Assembly (NCBI RefSeq): GCF_015207755.1
Contig: NZ_JADEWH010000027.1
Span: 1 to 36,900 of the forward strand
Length of the DNA stretch: 36,900 nucleotides
Direction of reading: 5' to 3'
From: Nodularia sp. LEGE 06071
GTDB lineage: Bacteria > Cyanobacteriota > Cyanobacteriia > Cyanobacteriales > Nostocaceae
Positions within the stretch are counted from its first letter, which is position 1; the number at the start of each line of letters is the position of its first letter. The notes under the pieces are model-generated. The model did not search any database. It was not told where the DNA came from and was given only the letters and a program-made list of their open reading frames with translations. The position numbers and the translations under genes were made by a program. Below are positions 5,474-14,110 of the stretch, in pieces.

Positions 5474-7654
5474 ATGAGCAACAATTCTGCAAAATCAGGC
5501 TTTTGGGCTTATGTGGCTGAATGTGGACGCTTACTTAATTGGATTTACTTCAAGCCTTTTACCTTTGAAAATTGGTTGCGTGACATCCATCCAGGACTTA
5601 AACCGAGAGATAACCCTTTTGATAAGCGGGCTGAGTTTGGCACAAATCCCCGGTTGTGTCGCTATGCTGGGCAGGTTTGGTGGCTTACTGCCGTAGTCCC
5701 AATATTGGCTGTATTATTAGTTGCACCAGTTTATACTCTGACTAGTGGTAAGTCATTTTACTGGTTCCTAAGTTTTCCTTTTTTGGCAGGGTGGTTGTTA
5801 GGAAGGGTTTTAGACCTTGGAGGCAATAAGAATAGAGTTGTTATTGCCATAATTGCATTCTTGAGCATAATTTTAGCAACTCAATTTTTATCAGGCGTGG
5901 CGTTCGGCGTGGCGTTCGGCGTGGCGTTCGGCGTGGCGTTCGGCGTGGCGGGGGGCGTGGCGTGGATTTTGGGTGTATTGCGAGTTTACTTCTGGCTACC
6001 AGAATTACTGTGGATACTCATGCTCTTTTTGACTTCTGCCAATGGAAAACGGGTAAATTGTTTACCATATCTACCACCTCGCTTTGATGAACTGATTATT
6101 TTGCCTCTGCCTTTTATGGAACGGATGATTGTAGAGGCTTATCAAGAGAACCCAGCAGCAGCCCGTGAGACTATTAATTACTTGATTAGTTCTACCAATC
6201 AGCAAAAAGTTGCTGCAAGAGCAATTACTGGAATTGCTCTAGATAGCCTCAATCGTTGTCAAAGGTTGAGCGATATTGTAGACATTCCCCAGCAACTGGC
6301 TTGGATTTCCTCACCACCACCAAAAGAACTTGGCACGGTTTTTCCTCAATTTTTAGATATTAGCCAGGATGTCAAAGCATCACAGGAAGCTACTTCGCCC
6401 TATCGTCAGTATGAGTTACTCAATACTCCCATAAGTGCATTACAAGAAATCTCCCAAAGTCTTGCTTTTGGTAAAAATACTTTCACAGCTACTCAGTTTG
6501 GTAGCATTGTGCAACGCTGGTTGACAATTCTGGAGACGGCACAGCGCACTTTAGAGGAAACAGCAAAACAATCACAAGAAATCCGACAAGTTTATATTGC
6601 TGGTAACTCCCTAGATCCCGCAACAGCCAAGCATCGCTTCAAAGGCAGAATTGATATATTTCGAGAAATCGAAACTTTGGTAGTTTCCGAATCGCCACCA
6701 GTATTGTTACTCTATGGTGGACGCAGAACAGGAAAAACCTCAGCGCTGAAATATCTACCCCACAAAATAGGCGCAAATATTACACCTTTGCTGGTGGACG
6801 TACAGGGAGCAGCATCAGCGACAACATTGAAAGGCTTTGCAGAAAACTTAGCTAGACAAATGAGCGAAGCTGCAAGGCAATTACCCCGAAAATTATCCTT
6901 GCCTAATCCAGATAGCAATAAACTGGCTGAAGATCCATTTCCAGCGCTGCAAACTTGGCTAACAGAAATAGAACGCAAATATTCTGATAAGCGATTTCTT
7001 CTCTGTTTTGATGAATATGAGCGACTGAGTGAGGTGGTGGAAGAAACAAATAGCCGTGCGCCTCTCAATTTTATTCGTAACCTGCTGCAACACAAAAAAA
7101 AATGGATTTTGCTGTTCAGTGGTTCTCACCAGCTATCTGAACTTGATGATTATTGGAGTGATTATTTAATTAATACCCGCGCCTTGCAGATGAGTTTTTT
7201 GCAAGAATCAGAAGCCCGTGAGTTGATTCTACAGCCTGTGGAAGATTTCCCCAACATCTATGAAGCAACTGCTGTAGATGAAATTATCCAACTTACTCGC
7301 TGTCAACCTTATCTCGTCCAGTTGGTATGTTACGAGTTGGTGGAGTTACTCAACCGCGATATTAGGAGAAATCAGCGACAAGCAAATACAGCCAAAGCCA
7401 CTGCACAGGACGTACAAGCAATTATTCCCACGGTGCTTGAGCGAGGTAATCAGTATTTCCGCGAATTATGGACAAGTTTAGAAGATAGTGACCGCAATTT
7501 ACTACGGCGAGTAATTCAAGGCGAAACTCCCACACAGCAAGAGAAAGGAGTTGTGCGAAAACTTGCACGCAAGGAAATTTTGACTCAAGAAGGTAATGCC
7601 TTTCAAGTCCCTTTGGTGCAAAGATTTGTAGAAAACTTGCTAGAAGAAGAGTAA
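5474..7654 (+). CDS. Membrane-anchored STAND/AAA-type ATPase with GVAF repeat segment (gene C)
   Basis: 726 residues. Cytosolic head 1-60; hydrophobic segments at about 68-90, 97-113 and 121-140; a glycine-zipper-like array of four GVAF units plus two variants (142-165); another helix at about 166-188; helical linker 200-375; F-K-G-R lead-in near 389. Walker A is GGRRTGKTS (415-423), Walker B is FLLCFDEYE (508-516), a sensor strand is LLFSGS (546-551), and a CQPYLVQLV motif (610-618) matches the GxP region of STAND NTPases. The end (about 670-726) looks like a winged helix. It starts two bases after gene B. A role as a membrane signalling ATPase, possibly in stress or phage response, is inferred from architecture only. 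Confidence 0.78.
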   Translation: MSNNSAKSGFWAYVAECGRLLNWIYFKPFTFENWLRDIHPGLKPRDNPFDKRAEFGTNPRLCRYAGQVWWLTAVVPILAVLLVAPVYTLTSGKSFYWFLSFPFLAGWLLGRVLDLGGNKNRVVIAIIAFLSIILATQFLSGVAFGVAFGVAFGVAFGVAGGVAWILGVLRVYFWLPELLWILMLFLTSANGKRVNCLPYLPPRFDELIILPLPFMERMIVEAYQENPAAARETINYLISSTNQQKVAARAITGIALDSLNRCQRLSDIVDIPQQLAWISSPPPKELGTVFPQFLDISQDVKASQEATSPYRQYELLNTPISALQEISQSLAFGKNTFTATQFGSIVQRWLTILETAQRTLEETAKQSQEIRQVYIAGNSLDPATAKHRFKGRIDIFREIETLVVSESPPVLLLYGGRRTGKTSALKYLPHKIGANITPLLVDVQGAASATTLKGFAENLARQMSEAARQLPRKLSLPNPDSNKLAEDPFPALQTWLTEIERKYSDKRFLLCFDEYERLSEVVEETNSRAPLNFIRNLLQHKKKWILLFSGSHQLSELDDYWSDYLINTRALQMSFLQESEARELILQPVEDFPNIYEATAVDEIIQLTRCQPYLVQLVCYELVELLNRDIRRNQRQANTAKATAQDVQAIIPTVLERGNQYFRELWTSLEDSDRNLLRRVIQGETPTQQEKGVVRKLARKEILTQEGNAFQVPLVQRFVENLLEEE
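5894..5965 (+). repeat. 12-bp coding tandem repeat (GVAF array) in gene C
   Basis: Four perfect copies of GGCGTGGCGTTC (5894-5941) followed by two copies changed in the last three bases (5942-5965). Each unit codes Gly-Val-Ala-Phe, the last two GVAG and GVAW. Being in multiples of 12 it can expand or shrink without frameshift. The related region of the upstream paralogue (about 3340-3570) has diverged repeats of the same motif. Confidence 0.95.
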
Positions 7655-7685
7655 TTCTCATCTTCATAGCTTGATTAGTCTGAAT

Positions 7686-8549
7686 TTAAGTATGAAATAT
7701 TACAGTTACTAACGGTAAAAATGCTAAGAGAAAACTATGCCAAAACTGACAGTTGATTTCTGCTGTGGGTTCTGGTGGTGCTAATAAAGCTTCTATTCTC
7801 TGTTCTAAGCGTAGCTTGCCGCCGTAGGCATCGCTTCCACTAGCCCCTAAAGCCGCACAGCAAATTTCTGATGATACACTGCTACTGCTATTACTCACCA
7901 CCATCAGCAATGACTCTGCTAATAGCAAAGGATCTACCTGCGAAGCTGCGTAGCTGTCCGCCCGTAATTCCCGCAATGCTAAGAGTTCTTCCCACAAAGA
8001 ATCTGTATTGGGTAGCCAACTGGTACAAGCACGTACCCAACCCAGCCAGAAAAACCAAAATGTGTCTCGGTAATGGTAATGACCTTGTTCATGGGCTAAA
8101 ACACTATCTACATGGTCAGGAGACAGGGTTTGCAGCAATCCTTGACTAACTACTAATTCTGGATGCCAAAAGCCTATTTGACCCGCAAAGGGCGCGTCTG
8201 TGTTCAGTAATCTAACTTGTCTACCCTGAATATTTACTAGGGGAGATTTACGGGCAGATTCTACAGATTGGCAACCTTGGAAGGCTAGAGTGATGCACAA
8301 AAGGGCAAAAAATCCTAGCAGAATTAATGCTAGTTCATAACTCCACCAGCCAGTGTGTACCCCGCCCATTTTGCCTTGAGGCCCCATGAAGAGAACTGCG
8401 ATCGCCGTCATAAAAATTAATAATGGGGGGAAGAGAAATAAAAATAGCGATCGCCGCCATCGGAGATCCCAGCTACCTTGGAGATGATTCCCAGAGTGTC
8501 TTAAACTCCAAGCAACTGTTAAAGCAGTCAAAATCATCATCAGATGCAT
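7686..8549 (-). CDS. M56 family (BlaR1/MecR1-like) membrane zinc metallopeptidase
   Basis: 287 residues. Membrane segments lie at about 33-54, 70-92 and 160-175 and near the C-terminus (about 269-285). The zinc motif HEQGH is at 153-157 and the third-ligand region ELRAD at 194-198, as in M56 peptidases. It lacks the extracellular beta-lactam sensor domain of BlaR1, like many cyanobacterial members. It follows the BlaI-type repressor at two bases, so it probably cleaves or controls that repressor; the signal is unknown. Residues 236-246 (GSDAYGGKLRL region) are encoded by a dispersed Nostoc-type repeat inserted in frame. The gene converges on the ATPase gene with a 31-base gap. Confidence 0.88.
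   Translation of the reverse strand: MHLMMILTALTVAWSLRHSGNHLQGSWDLRWRRSLFLFLFPPLLIFMTAIAVLFMGPQGKMGGVHTGWWSYELALILLGFFALLCITLAFQGCQSVESARKSPLVNIQGRQVRLLNTDAPFAGQIGFWHPELVVSQGLLQTLSPDHVDSVLAHEQGHYHYRDTFWFFWLGWVRACTSWLPNTDSLWEELLALRELRADSYAASQVDPLLLAESLLMVVSNSSSSVSSEICCAALGASGSDAYGGKLRLEQRIEALLAPPEPTAEINCQFWHSFLLAFLPLVTVIFHT
7809..7838 (-). repeat. Small dispersed repeat inside the M56 peptidase gene
   Basis: GCGTAGCTTGCCGCCGTAGG followed by CATCGCTTCC on the plus strand. This matches the common Nostoc repeat type GCGATGCCTACGGCGG...GCTACGC, recognised from memory. It stays in frame and supplies the peptide SDAYGGKLR to the peptidase. Confidence 0.65.
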
Positions 8550-8551
8550 GA

Positions 8552-8971
8552 TTATTGTTCCTCCCTAGCTTGGCGTGCGGCTTGAATGCGTTGAGCGATC
8601 GCTTCTAGTTGGTCGCTGGCGGCTGCATCTAGACTATCAGCAAAGGCGGCGATGACATCAGGATTACCCACGGCGAGAAATTTCTGTAACTGGTCATGTG
8701 CCTTAATTACCTGTGCTTGCTGCTTTGTCAGCTTTGGTAGCCAATAAAATGCTCGCCCTTGTTTGTTACAGGCTAGCCAACCTTTATCAGTGAGACGACG
8801 TAAAACTGTAGTTACCGAAGTATAAGCAAGTTCCCGGTTAGGGTCTGAGAGAATGCGATCGTGTACATCTTTGACTGTAGCTGAACCCAGTTCCCAGATG
8901 ATATTCAAAATTTCTGCTTCCAAGGGGCCTACAGACATTTGTTTGGGGCGATAGTCAGGTAAAGGTGCCAT
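8552..8971 (-). CDS. BlaI/MecI/CopY family transcriptional repressor
   Basis: 139 residues. Winged-helix domain at about 13-80: GPLEAEILNIIWELG, TVKDVHDRI, then AYTSVTTVLRRLTDKGWL as the recognition region, and RAFYWLP at the wing. A helical C-terminal half should dimerise, and in this family the linker is cut by the partner peptidase. The stop is two bases before the M56 peptidase start, the standard blaI-blaR order. It probably represses its own operon. I looked for a TACA/TGTA dyad operator in 8972-9010 and found only a direct repeat, so the operator is not assigned. The target genes beyond the operon are unknown. Confidence 0.92.
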   Translation of the reverse strand: MAPLPDYRPKQMSVGPLEAEILNIIWELGSATVKDVHDRILSDPNRELAYTSVTTVLRRLTDKGWLACNKQGRAFYWLPKLTKQQAQVIKAHDQLQKFLAVGNPDVIAAFADSLDAAASDQLEAIAQRIQAARQAREEQ

Positions 8972-9249
8972 ATTGTTCTTGTAACGAATTGTAGAGGTGG
9001 TATCTGCGGATTGCCAAGATTTCCTCTCTATATTGCCAAGTACCAGAGGATTAAAACCGTTTCTGCTGGGATTTATTCTGTTTTCAGATTACCTTTGTTT
9101 GCCCTCGCTGGCATCGATTTTGCCATCATACATAAAAAATACTCTGGTCTAAGGATAAGAAATACTCCGAATTTAACTGTGTTTCTGGTGAATGACACCC
9201 ATTAGAATGTAATCTCGGCAATAGTATTTAAAGCAGGTTTATCCACCGC

Positions 9250-9984
9250 GTGAAGCTATTCATATACCACACTCCGGAATTGACTCCCACCGGCGAAACT
9301 CCAGACTGCGCGATCGCGGTTGATGTTTTGCGGGCTACTAGCACTATAGCGACTGTTTTGGCATCTGGTGGCGAAGCTGTGCAAGTCTTCAGCGATTTAG
9401 AACAATTGATTGCAGTTAGCGAAAAATGGCCACCGGAAAAACGACTCCGAGCTGGAGAACGCGGCGGTGCTAAAGTTGCTGACTTTGATTTAGGTAACTC
9501 TCCTCTTGACTGCACACGGGAAGTAGTGGAGGGACGACGTTTGTTTATCAGTACCACCAATGGAACTCGCGCCTTACAACGGATACAAGACTCCCCCAGT
9601 GTACTAGCCGCAGCTTTGATTAATCGGGCGGCGGTGGTGCAGTATCTCCTGGATAAACAACCGGAGACTGTGTGGATTGTCGGTTCTGGTTGGGAAGGCA
9701 CTTTTTCTTTAGAAGATACAGTTTGTGCTGGAGCGATCGCTCATAGTCTTGCAGAGAAGTCCCAATTTTCTCAGGATGAATTAGCTGGTAATGATGAAGT
9801 AATTAGTGCGATCGCGCTTTACTCACAATGGCAGAATGACTTATTGGGATTATTCCACCAAGCTAGTCACGGCAAAAGATTACTACGTCTGGAATCACAC
9901 GAAGATTTAAAATATTGCGCTCAAACCGATATTTTAGATGTCTTGCCCATACAGCAAGAACTGGGGGTGTTAAAAAGTCAGTAA
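9250..9984 (+). CDS. comB: Probable 2-phosphosulfolactate phosphatase (ComB family)
   Basis: 244 residues, GTG start at 9250 preceding [12 protein letters not shown]. The ComB family signature is seen in [14 protein letters not shown] (about 21-34), RAGERGG (about 66-72), DLGNSPLD (about 78-85), STTNGTRAL (about 99-107) and the Gly-rich VGSGWEG near 145. In methanogens ComB dephosphorylates 2-phosphosulfolactate during coenzyme M synthesis. Cyanobacteria are not known to make coenzyme M, so the real substrate here may differ. It is a lone gene, converging with the AAA fragment. The family match is strong, the reaction less so. Confidence 0.9.
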   Translation: MKLFIYHTPELTPTGETPDCAIAVDVLRATSTIATVLASGGEAVQVFSDLEQLIAVSEKWPPEKRLRAGERGGAKVADFDLGNSPLDCTREVVEGRRLFISTTNGTRALQRIQDSPSVLAAALINRAAVVQYLLDKQPETVWIVGSGWEGTFSLEDTVCAGAIAHSLAEKSQFSQDELAGNDEVISAIALYSQWQNDLLGLFHQASHGKRLLRLESHEDLKYCAQTDILDVLPIQQELGVLKSQ

Positions 9985-10013
9985 ATAAAAAATTCTTTTT
10001 CTGTTTGAAGATG

Positions 10014-10043
10014 CCCTTTTCTAGATTAAAATCTGGAAAGGGG
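10014..10043. terminator. Strong hairpin between convergent comB and AAA/DUF3226 genes
   Basis: Left arm CCCTTTTCTAGATT (10014-10027) pairs over its whole length, with two G-U pairs, with AATCTGGAAAGGGG (10030-10043). There is no clean U-tract on either side, so it is a likely but atypical bidirectional terminator. Confidence 0.45.
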
Positions 10044-10066
10044 TATACTTAATTAAATGCAATATT

Positions 10067-10792
10067 TTATAAAGCTTGTAAGAATTGCTTCATAGCATTA
10101 AATGCAGGGCTATCCCACGGTAAATAACCCGCCTTTGCTGCTTCTCCTAAACTTTTATCTGGTTCTATTTGCGACGATAACCAAGCACGTATACGTGCTT
10201 TTGAAATATCTTTATATTTGGGTTGCCGTTGTGCTGTGTTGTAAACACACTGGAAGTAATCGTCTATGCATTTTATAGCTTTATCTGTTTTTATCGCCTC
10301 TAAACAGACATCTTCAAGCATTCCACTATCTTGATATTCTGGAAGAATTAATATGCTGACTTTGGGACTATCCCCTATAATTTCTTTAGGGTAATTTGGT
10401 ACAGGTAATTTGGCATTTTTTAAAGAGCCGCATATACTATCAAATGCACTTTTTGTAGACTCATCTGCATCCCTTGTGATACCCAGAGAAACTTGTAAAT
10501 TATTTGCATCTAAATCACTAATTTCAATTACTTTGTCAATATCTTGGTTGAAGAAAAAACCTCTGAGTTCTTCAATATCTTCAAATTTAATTCCTCCTCT
10601 GGGAATACCCCGCAGGCGATTAACCTGAAATAATGATTCAGGATTACTGGGGTTAATAAACATAAAAATAGCTTCTAAAAGAGATGTTTTACCGACATTA
10701 TTTTTTCCTGCGATTAAGTTCACTCGTTCCAGTGGCTCAAGAGTTAAGTTCTGGAAGCAACGAAAGTTTTTTAGTGTCAATGAGCGCAACAT
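10067..10792 (-). CDS. Chimeric or truncated AAA ATPase fused to a DUF3226-like domain
   Basis: 241 residues. The first about 90 look like the N-terminus of an OLD/RecF-type AAA ATPase: LKNFRCFQNL, then P-loop GKNNVGKT (29-36), then SLLEAIFMF. The expected ABC signature, Walker B and later ATPase parts are absent. From about residue 98 (VSLGITRDADES) through ILILP and GMLEDVCLEAI to the end it resembles DUF3226, a TOPRIM-like family usually encoded as a separate protein beside such an ATPase. This suggests an internal deletion that fused two adjacent defence-type genes. The frame is intact, so a product may be made, but ATPase activity is unlikely. Confidence 0.65.
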   Translation of the reverse strand: MLRSLTLKNFRCFQNLTLEPLERVNLIAGKNNVGKTSLLEAIFMFINPSNPESLFQVNRLRGIPRGGIKFEDIEELRGFFFNQDIDKVIEISDLDANNLQVSLGITRDADESTKSAFDSICGSLKNAKLPVPNYPKEIIGDSPKVSILILPEYQDSGMLEDVCLEAIKTDKAIKCIDDYFQCVYNTAQRQPKYKDISKARIRAWLSSQIEPDKSLGEAAKAGYLPWDSPAFNAMKQFLQAL

Positions 10793-10926
10793 GACTTAAT
10801 TTATCGCCTCAGCAAAAGCTTCTTACTATTAACAGCTTATCTTCTCTATCATCTAGCAGTTAACTTTCATAGGATAATTTCTGAAGAAGTCTTTTGACAA
10901 GCACTTAAGAATCACATCCTCAATAT

Positions 10927-10957
10927 AAAAAAATCCCCTAGTATGACTACCAGGGGG
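10927..10957 (-). terminator. Rho-independent terminator of clpC
   Basis: Read on the minus strand: CCCCTGGTA, loop GTCA, TACTAGGGG (one G-U pair), then a run of seven T. It lies 34 bases past the clpC stop. Confidence 0.9.
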
Positions 10958-10990
10958 AAAAATTTTTAATTAAGTGAATTGGTTCAAATA

Positions 10991-13447
10991 CTAGCCAGCA
11001 TTAGCTAAGAGTAATTCTCGCTTTTCTGAGCCATGTATTGTTACCTGATTGTCATCATCAACATCCACGGTGGCTGTAACTCCATCGGTGACTTCACCAG
11101 AAAGCATTGCTTCAGCCAGAGGATCTTCTAACAAGCGCATAATTGCCCGGCGTAACGGTCTAGCACCGTAACTGGGGTTATAGCCTTCTTCAACTACACG
11201 CTCTTTAAAGCGTTCTGTAACTTCTAAAGTGATGCCCTTTTCAGTCAAGCGGCTCGCAAGTTCGCGGAGCATAATATCAGCAATTTGCTTGACTTCATCT
11301 TTAGCAAGCTGAGTGAAGACGATAATGTCATCCAAGCGGTTGAGGAATTCCGGACGGAAGTAAGCTTTCAGTTCCTCATTGACTAAGGTACGAATGCGGG
11401 TGTAGCTAGCATTGGCTTCAGTCTCGAAGTCAAAGCCTAAACCACCACCACCTTTTTCAATTACCTTAGAACCAATGTTGGAAGTCAGAATAATTAGTGT
11501 GTTCTTGAAGTCCACTTTCCGACCTTTTGCGTCGGTGAGGTGTCCATCATCCAAGAGTTGCAGCAGCATATTAAATACATCAGGATGCGCTTTTTCGATT
11601 TCGTCGAAGAGAATCACTGAGTATGGTTTGCGGCGCACTGCTTCTGTCAGTTGTCCGCCATCGTCGTATCCTACGTAACCAGGAGGTGAACCAATCAGCT
11701 TGGAAACCGTATGTCCTTCCATGTACTCGGACATATCTAGGCGGATCATCGCTTCTTCGCTACTGAAGAAGTAAGATGCCAAGGATTTCGCTAATTCTGT
11801 TTTACCAACTCCGGTAGGCCCAGAGAAAATAAAACTAGCAATGGGGCGATTGGGATTTTTTAACCCTACTCTGGCGCGACGAATGGCGCGAGATACGGCT
11901 GTAACTGCTTGTTCTTGACCAATTAACCGCTCGTGGAGTGTGTCTTCTAGGTGCAGCAGCAACTCTGACTCAGATTCGGTGAGTTTGTTGACTGGTACGC
12001 CTGTCCAAGAGGCGACGATTTGAGCAATGTCTTCCTCATTTACAATGGGTGACTTGACAAAATCCTCATTTTGTGTTTCAGCTTGTTCTAGGTCGGCTTC
12101 GAGTTTGATTTCTTCGCCGCGCAGTTCTCCAGCTTTGTCAAAATTCTGAGTTCTGACTGCTTCCTCTTTGGCTTTAGTCACACCGACTAATTGCTGTTTG
12201 AGTTCTTTATTGGTCGAAATCCGGGAGTTCCGCAGCCGTACACGAGAACCAGCTTCATCAATCAGGTCAATTGCTTTATCTGGTAAAAAGCGATCGCTAA
12301 TGTAACGGTCTGACAACTCGGCGGCGGCTAGAACTGCTTCATCAGAAATGTGTACTTTGTGGTGCTGCTCATAAGCTCCGCGCAAGCCGTAGAGAATCTC
12401 CACAGTTTCTTCTACTGAGGGTTCCCCAATCAAAACTGATTGGAAACGACGCTCTAAGGCGGCATCACGCTCAATATGCTGACGATACTCATTCAGAGTC
12501 GTTGCGCCAATACACTGGAGTTCACCCCGTGCTAAGGCAGGTTTGAGGATATTGGCTGCATCTAAACCACCTTCTGTACCACCAGCACCAACCAAGGTGT
12601 GAACTTCGTCAATTACCAAAATGATATTGCCAGCAGAACGAACTTCTTCGACAATTTTCTTCAGGCGTTCTTCAAAGTCCCCACGAAAACGGGTTCCAGA
12701 CACTACCATGCCCATATCAAGACTGATAACTTGCTTATCTAGCAAGATTTCCGGTGCATCTTGATTGACAATGCGTTGAGCTAGTCCTTCGGCGATCGCC
12801 GTTTTACCAACTCCTGGTTCACCGATTAATATGGGATTATTCTTTGTCCGACGACCGAGAATTTGGATGGTACGCTCAATTTCTTTCGCCCGACCAACTA
12901 CAGGGTCAAGCTTACCTTCTTGGGCTAATTTAGTCAGATTTCTGCCAAATTCTTCGAGAGTGACACTTTGGCTGCGCTTGGAACGACTACCTGTACTAGC
13001 AAAAACAGATCCACCTTCACCTAAACGACGGATGACGTTTGTGCGGACGTTTTTCAGGTCAACTCCTAGATTTTGGAGGACTTTGGCGGCGACACCTTCG
13101 CCAGCCTCGGTTAATCCCAAGAGTAAGTGTTCAGTGTTGATGTAGTTATTTCCCAGACTATTGGCTTCTCTAAACGATTGCTCGAATAGGCTTTTCACCT
13201 TGGGAGTAAAAGGAATTTCTGGTGGTACAAAACCAGAACCTCTACCGATAATCTTTTCGACTTCGCGGCGTGCTTCCTTGAGAGTAACGCCCAATTCGGC
13301 CAGCACTTTAGCAGCAACCCCAGTCCCTTCCCCGATTAGACCCAGGAGAATTTGTTCAGTTCCTACGAAATTGTGTCCCAGGCGACGTGCTTCCTCCTGG
13401 GCTAACATAATTACTTTAATGGCTTCGGAAGTGAAGTGTTCAAACAT
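10991..13447 (-). CDS. clpC: ATP-dependent Clp protease ATP-binding subunit ClpC
   Basis: 818 residues, the usual ClpC length. Two Clp N repeats at 1-145 ([20 protein letters not shown] opening), first AAA domain with Walker A GEPGVGKT (209-216), a UVR-containing middle domain (about 420-455), second AAA domain with GPTGVGKT (about 550), and the ClpP-binding loop around GGGLGFDF (near 675). ClpC unfolds substrates and feeds them to ClpP; in cyanobacteria and plastids it is central to protein quality control and acts with adaptors such as NblA or ClpS. It is monocistronic, with a strong terminator at 10927-10957 and a leader hairpin at 13482-13502. Which of the two ClpC copies common in Nostocales this is cannot be told. 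Confidence 0.97.
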   Translation of the reverse strand: MFEHFTSEAIKVIMLAQEEARRLGHNFVGTEQILLGLIGEGTGVAAKVLAELGVTLKEARREVEKIIGRGSGFVPPEIPFTPKVKSLFEQSFREANSLGNNYINTEHLLLGLTEAGEGVAAKVLQNLGVDLKNVRTNVIRRLGEGGSVFASTGSRSKRSQSVTLEEFGRNLTKLAQEGKLDPVVGRAKEIERTIQILGRRTKNNPILIGEPGVGKTAIAEGLAQRIVNQDAPEILLDKQVISLDMGMVVSGTRFRGDFEERLKKIVEEVRSAGNIILVIDEVHTLVGAGGTEGGLDAANILKPALARGELQCIGATTLNEYRQHIERDAALERRFQSVLIGEPSVEETVEILYGLRGAYEQHHKVHISDEAVLAAAELSDRYISDRFLPDKAIDLIDEAGSRVRLRNSRISTNKELKQQLVGVTKAKEEAVRTQNFDKAGELRGEEIKLEADLEQAETQNEDFVKSPIVNEEDIAQIVASWTGVPVNKLTESESELLLHLEDTLHERLIGQEQAVTAVSRAIRRARVGLKNPNRPIASFIFSGPTGVGKTELAKSLASYFFSSEEAMIRLDMSEYMEGHTVSKLIGSPPGYVGYDDGGQLTEAVRRKPYSVILFDEIEKAHPDVFNMLLQLLDDGHLTDAKGRKVDFKNTLIILTSNIGSKVIEKGGGGLGFDFETEANASYTRIRTLVNEELKAYFRPEFLNRLDDIIVFTQLAKDEVKQIADIMLRELASRLTEKGITLEVTERFKERVVEEGYNPSYGARPLRRAIMRLLEDPLAEAMLSGEVTDGVTATVDVDDDNQVTIHGSEKRELLLANAG

Positions 13448-13481
13448 AATGGGTTCTTGCTCCCTTGCTGCTTTGGGCTTT

Positions 13482-13502
13482 GGGTGAGCTATATATTCAC
13501 CC
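13482..13502 (-). promoter_or_regulatory. Inverted repeat in the clpC leader/promoter
   Basis: GGGTGA and TCACCC flank GCTATATAT, 35 bases upstream of the clpC ATG. It could be a leader hairpin or an operator over a TATATA-type -10. The regulator is unknown; no CtsR-type direct repeat is seen. Confidence 0.3.
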
Positions 13503-13680
13503 GCATTTAAACTTTTTTGTATTTTCTTAAAGATAATGTATCTTTATTTAAAGTTGCATGGCAGTGGTGAGAGCCGTATGGAGTGAGGTGTGGTTGCCGT
13601 CATGATTAATTTTGGCGGTATGGAAAGAATATGGAATCTCGACTGGGGATGAAGTAATAATCCAACTATAGGTATAAATC

Positions 13681-13977
13681 ATGTCTGAATTACACGGAAA
13701 TAAAGACCAACAACATCCTCTTTACAACCGCGATCGCCCCTCTATTAATATTTTACTCGCTCAAGAGGCAACAGAGTACAATTTAGCGGAATTAGCTAGA
13801 TTAAAAATTCGTTATCAAGGCTTTCCAGGGGCGAGAGACATCCAAAAAGACCTGGATCAAGTCTTGCAGCAGTGGGGTTTGACGGAAGCAGAACTTTTTG
13901 AAAAAACCCGCCAAATGCACGATATTGGCGGAATTTATCAAAGTCGGGGCAAAAAAGAAGAGCAGGATTGGAATTAG
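13681..13977 (+). CDS. DUF3288 family cyanobacterial protein
   Basis: 98 residues, soluble and charged. The blocks HPLYNRDR (about 12-19), AELARLKIRYQGFPGARDIQ (38-57) and the Trp-Gly-Leu then TRQMHDIGGIYQ part match DUF3288, a family of unknown function that seems limited to cyanobacteria. It stands alone. Its TAG stop (13975-13977) is the first unit of a heptad repeat array, so the C-terminus may have been set by repeat insertion. Confidence 0.82.
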   Translation: MSELHGNKDQQHPLYNRDRPSINILLAQEATEYNLAELARLKIRYQGFPGARDIQKDLDQVLQQWGLTEAELFEKTRQMHDIGGIYQSRGKKEEQDWN

Positions 13978-14019
13978 TCATTGGTCATTGGTCATTAGTC
14001 ATTGGTCATTAGTCATTGG
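13974..14019. repeat. Heptad tandem repeat overlapping the DUF3288 stop codon
   Basis: Six 7-bp units of TTAGTCA or TTGGTCA followed by a partial unit. The stop codon of the upstream gene lies inside the first unit. Confidence 0.92.
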
Positions 14020-14036
14020 ATATCGCCAACAAAGAA

Positions 14037-14063
14037 TGTAGAGACTCATGCAACGTCTCTACA
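14037..14063. repeat. Hairpin repeat TGTAGAGAC...GTCTCTACA
   Basis: Perfect 9-bp inverted repeat with a nine-base loop TCATGCAAC. It is one arm-variant of a dispersed repeat seen again at 20630-20655. It may also serve as a terminator between the convergent DUF3288 and MCE genes. Confidence 0.75.
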
Positions 14064-14110
14064 AGGGTTTTGGCAGGGGCGAATAATTTTCTCTCTGATG
14101 CGTCTGATGC

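Noticed and set aside
8972-9010. BlaI-type operator upstream of the repressor gene
   Set aside because: The TTGTAACGAATTGTAG sequence looks suggestive but is a direct repeat of TTGTA, not the TACA-N-TGTA dyad expected for BlaI/MecI.
9011-9205. 64-codon plus-strand frame between the BlaI gene and comB
   Set aside because: No ribosome site, no recognisable family and no conserved motif; it occupies the likely promoter regions of both genes. It could be real but I cannot support it.
13974-14019. CRISPR-like array
   Set aside because: Units are 7 bp and contiguous with no spacers. The same holds for all other heptad arrays in the window; no CRISPR or cas gene is present.
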